Below are positions 62,682 through 64,000 of a stretch of DNA of 64,000 nt, piece by piece (within the stretch, counting starts at the first letter, position 1; every line of letters starts with the position of its first letter). The notes beneath the pieces were generated by a model. That model ran no database searches and was not told the DNA's origin. It worked only from the letters and a program-made list of their open reading frames with translations. Origin of the DNA: Kitasatospora phosalacinea. Its GTDB lineage: Bacteria; Actinomycetota; Actinomycetes; Streptomycetales; Streptomycetaceae. The DNA is taken from the NCBI RefSeq assembly GCF_000717185.1, contig NZ_JNYE01000022.1, forward strand, positions 1 to 64,000, read 5' to 3'. The translations under genes were made by a program, and so were the position numbers.

Positions 62682-62873
62682 GGGCCTCGATAGCCCCCTT
62701 CTTCGGGCCTGGGTTTGCGTCTCGTGACAGGTCGAGTGTATGCGCGGTGAGGCCACCGGCGCAGTGCACCAGCCTGCAACAATGCTGCTACAGCGGGCGG
62801 CGGTTCGGCATCGTCCTCACGATCGATATCGGTTCGCGTCCGGGGTCGCGCCGGAAAGGCGCCGGTCAACCCG

Positions 62874-62879
62874 TACGCT
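62874..62879 (+). promoter_or_regulatory. Putative -10 hexamer, leaderless DUF3043 transcript
   Basis: TACGCT ends six bases before the GTG at 62886. GGGAG lies between but is too close to the GTG for a normal ribosome binding site. The spacing is the same as at 5151, 46629 and 51941. Confidence 0.4.
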
Positions 62880-62885
62880 GGGAGT

Positions 62886-63488
62886 GTGTTTCGACGCCGC
62901 TCTGATGAATCCGCCGCCTCCTCCTCCACCGTCACCATGACGAAGGAGGACGAGAAGTCGGCCCGTGACCCGCAGGCTCCCAAGGGTCGGCCCACGCCCA
63001 AGCGCAGTGAGGCCGAGGCCAACCGGAAGACCCGGGTGACCGTCCCCAAGGACCGCAAGGAGGCCGCCAAGCAGGCCCGCGAGCGGATGCGCGCGGAGCG
63101 CGAGAAGCAGCGCACCGCGCTGCTGGAGGGCGACGAGCGCGCCCTGCCGCCGCGCGACAAGGGCCCGGTGCGGCGCTACGTCCGCGACTTCATCGACTCC
63201 CGCTGGGCCGCGGCCGAGTTCTTCCTGCCGTACGCGGTCGTGGTGCTGGTGCTCAGCATCACCAAGATCGGCTACCTGCAGCTGCTCTCCACGCTGCTGT
63301 TCATGGTCTTCTTCGTGGTGGTCATCCTGGACTTCGTCCGGATCGGCTTCCAGCTGCGCAAGTCGCTGGCCCAGCGCTTCCCCGACCAGGACACCCGCGG
63401 CGCGGTCATGTACGGCCTGATGCGCACCCTGCAGATGCGCCGGCTGCGGCTGCCCAAGCCGGTGGTCAAGCGGGGCGAGCGGCCCTGA
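62886..63488 (+). CDS. DUF3043 family membrane protein
   Basis: The 200-residue protein has a highly charged, disordered N-terminal half with many Lys/Arg/Glu residues (EANRKTRVTVPKDRKEAAKQ), then RYVRDFIDSRWAAAEFFLPY. Two membrane helices follow (about 118-136 and 138-157), and a basic C-terminus. It matches the actinobacterial DUF3043 family; no biochemical role is known to me. Its TGA overlaps the CTG proposed for the methyltransferase gene, so the two would be co-translated. Confidence 0.88.
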   Translation: MFRRRSDESAASSSTVTMTKEDEKSARDPQAPKGRPTPKRSEAEANRKTRVTVPKDRKEAAKQARERMRAEREKQRTALLEGDERALPPRDKGPVRRYVRDFIDSRWAAAEFFLPYAVVVLVLSITKIGYLQLLSTLLFMVFFVVVILDFVRIGFQLRKSLAQRFPDQDTRGAVMYGLMRTLQMRRLRLPKPVVKRGERP

Positions 63489-64000
63489 CCGCGGAAGCCG
63501 TTCCGCCGTACTGGGCCCCGCCCGCGCAGCAGCCGGTCGGGGCCCTCGGCGCACCGGGCATCCCCCCGCAGCACGGCTACGGGTACGCGCCGCAGGGCCG
63601 GTACGGGCGGCTGCCGGCCCGCGGCGGGCCGTACCACAGCGGGGCCGGCGAGTGGCTGGAGCGGCACGGCGGGCTGCACAACCTGGTCCGCCAGGAGCTG
63701 GTCACCCGGCAGCTCGCCGAGCAGCTCACCCGCGGCGTCGCGCTGCGGGTGCTGGACGTCGGCTGCGCCGAGGGCACCCAGGCGCTGCGGCTGGCCCGGG
63801 CCGGGCACTTCGTCACCGGCATCGACCCCGACCAGGGCACCCTGGGCCTGGCCCACCAGGCGCTGTGCGCCGAGCCGCCGGAGGTCCGCGAACGCGTCCA
63901 GCTGCTGACCGGCGACGGCCACCAGGTCGGCCGCTGGTTCGGCCCGCGCAGCTTCGACCTGGTGCTCTGCCACGGCACCCTGATGTCCCTGCCGGACCCG
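63485..64000 (+). CDS. Class I SAM methyltransferase (partial at the window edge)
   Basis: The 172 visible codons include a proline-rich lead-in and a SAM-binding fold. LRVLDVGCAEGTQALRLARA is motif I, GIDPDQGTLGLAHQ holds the acidic residue after beta2, and FDLVLCHGTLMSLPDP motif IV, after which the window ends. No ATG, GTG or TTG is seen at a sensible position; the CTG at 63485 overlaps the DUF3043 TGA as CTGA and is the most likely start. The substrate is unknown. The gene continues beyond the window. Confidence 0.78.
   Translation, partial: MTAEAVPPYWAPPAQQPVGALGAPGIPPQHGYGYAPQGRYGRLPARGGPYHSGAGEWLERHGGLHNLVRQELVTRQLAEQLTRGVALRVLDVGCAEGTQALRLARAGHFVTGIDPDQGTLGLAHQALCAEPPEVRERVQLLTGDGHQVGRWFGPRSFDLVLCHGTLMSLPDP

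Overview
The window comes from a high-GC actinomycete, almost certainly Streptomycetaceae (Streptomyces or Kitasatospora). The signs are very strong GC bias at third codon positions, frequent GTG/TTG starts, dense ATGA/GTGA gene overlaps, and a gene order I remember from the core chromosome arm of S. coelicolor around SCO2104-SCO2170. That synteny is from memory and was not computed. I see no insertion sequence, prophage, CRISPR array, rRNA or tRNA. The content is mostly conserved core genome with one clear accessory cassette.

Layout. 1-4.7 kb: thiamine thiazole/pyrophosphate genes (thiE with a small DNA-binding protein gene and an FAD reductase gene on the minus strand; a TPP riboswitch and thiO-thiS-thiG on the plus strand). 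4.8-8.6 kb: small membrane protein, PASTA-type Ser/Thr kinase, molybdopterin oxidoreductase, bacterioferritin and its ferredoxin. 8.7-12.3 kb: class II DAHP synthase and a fused anthranilate synthase with a complete trp attenuator. 12.4-15.5 kb: a four-gene accessory cassette (Trypco1-like protein, cytosolic trypsin-like protease, one-pass membrane protein, solute-binding lipoprotein). 15.5-24.1 kb: two-component system, PlsC acyltransferase, hydrolase, exonuclease, glucokinase glkA, ArsA-like and SRPBCC proteins. 24.3-30.1 kb: acyl-CoA ligase, two glycosyltransferases, a sugar kinase. 30.1-35.3 kb: a metalloprotease-like protein and three NlpC/P60 cell-wall hydrolases, one under a c-di-AMP (ydaO) riboswitch. 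35.5-40.1 kb: NYN nuclease-like protein, zinc-ribbon protein, rhomboid protease with a RAM-domain protein, and a class V aminotransferase under a SAM-IV riboswitch. 40.3-53.4 kb: trpD, a degenerate receiver protein, and the respiratory block ctaE-qcrCAB and ctaC-ctaD-ctaF, with an L,D-transpeptidase and a desulfurase-TusA fusion. 53.4-64.0 kb: PfkB kinase, ErpA-type Fe-S carrier, GNAT, PLP decarboxylase/Lrp/quinone reductase, nadA, pspA and its partner, a DUF3043 membrane protein, and a truncated methyltransferase.

The window is rich in RNA-level control: a TPP riboswitch, trp attenuator, c-di-AMP riboswitch and SAM-IV riboswitch are all readable, and several genes look leaderless (a TANNNT hexamer 6-7 nt before a GTG or ATG start). 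The bcc complex and aa3 oxidase genes together encode the terminal branch of aerobic respiration. Fe-S and sulfur-transfer functions (ErpA, desulfurase-TusA, Bfd, ThiS/ThiG, NadA, the SAM-controlled aminotransferase) recur across the region. The most likely under-described system is the protease cassette at 12.4-15.5 kb.
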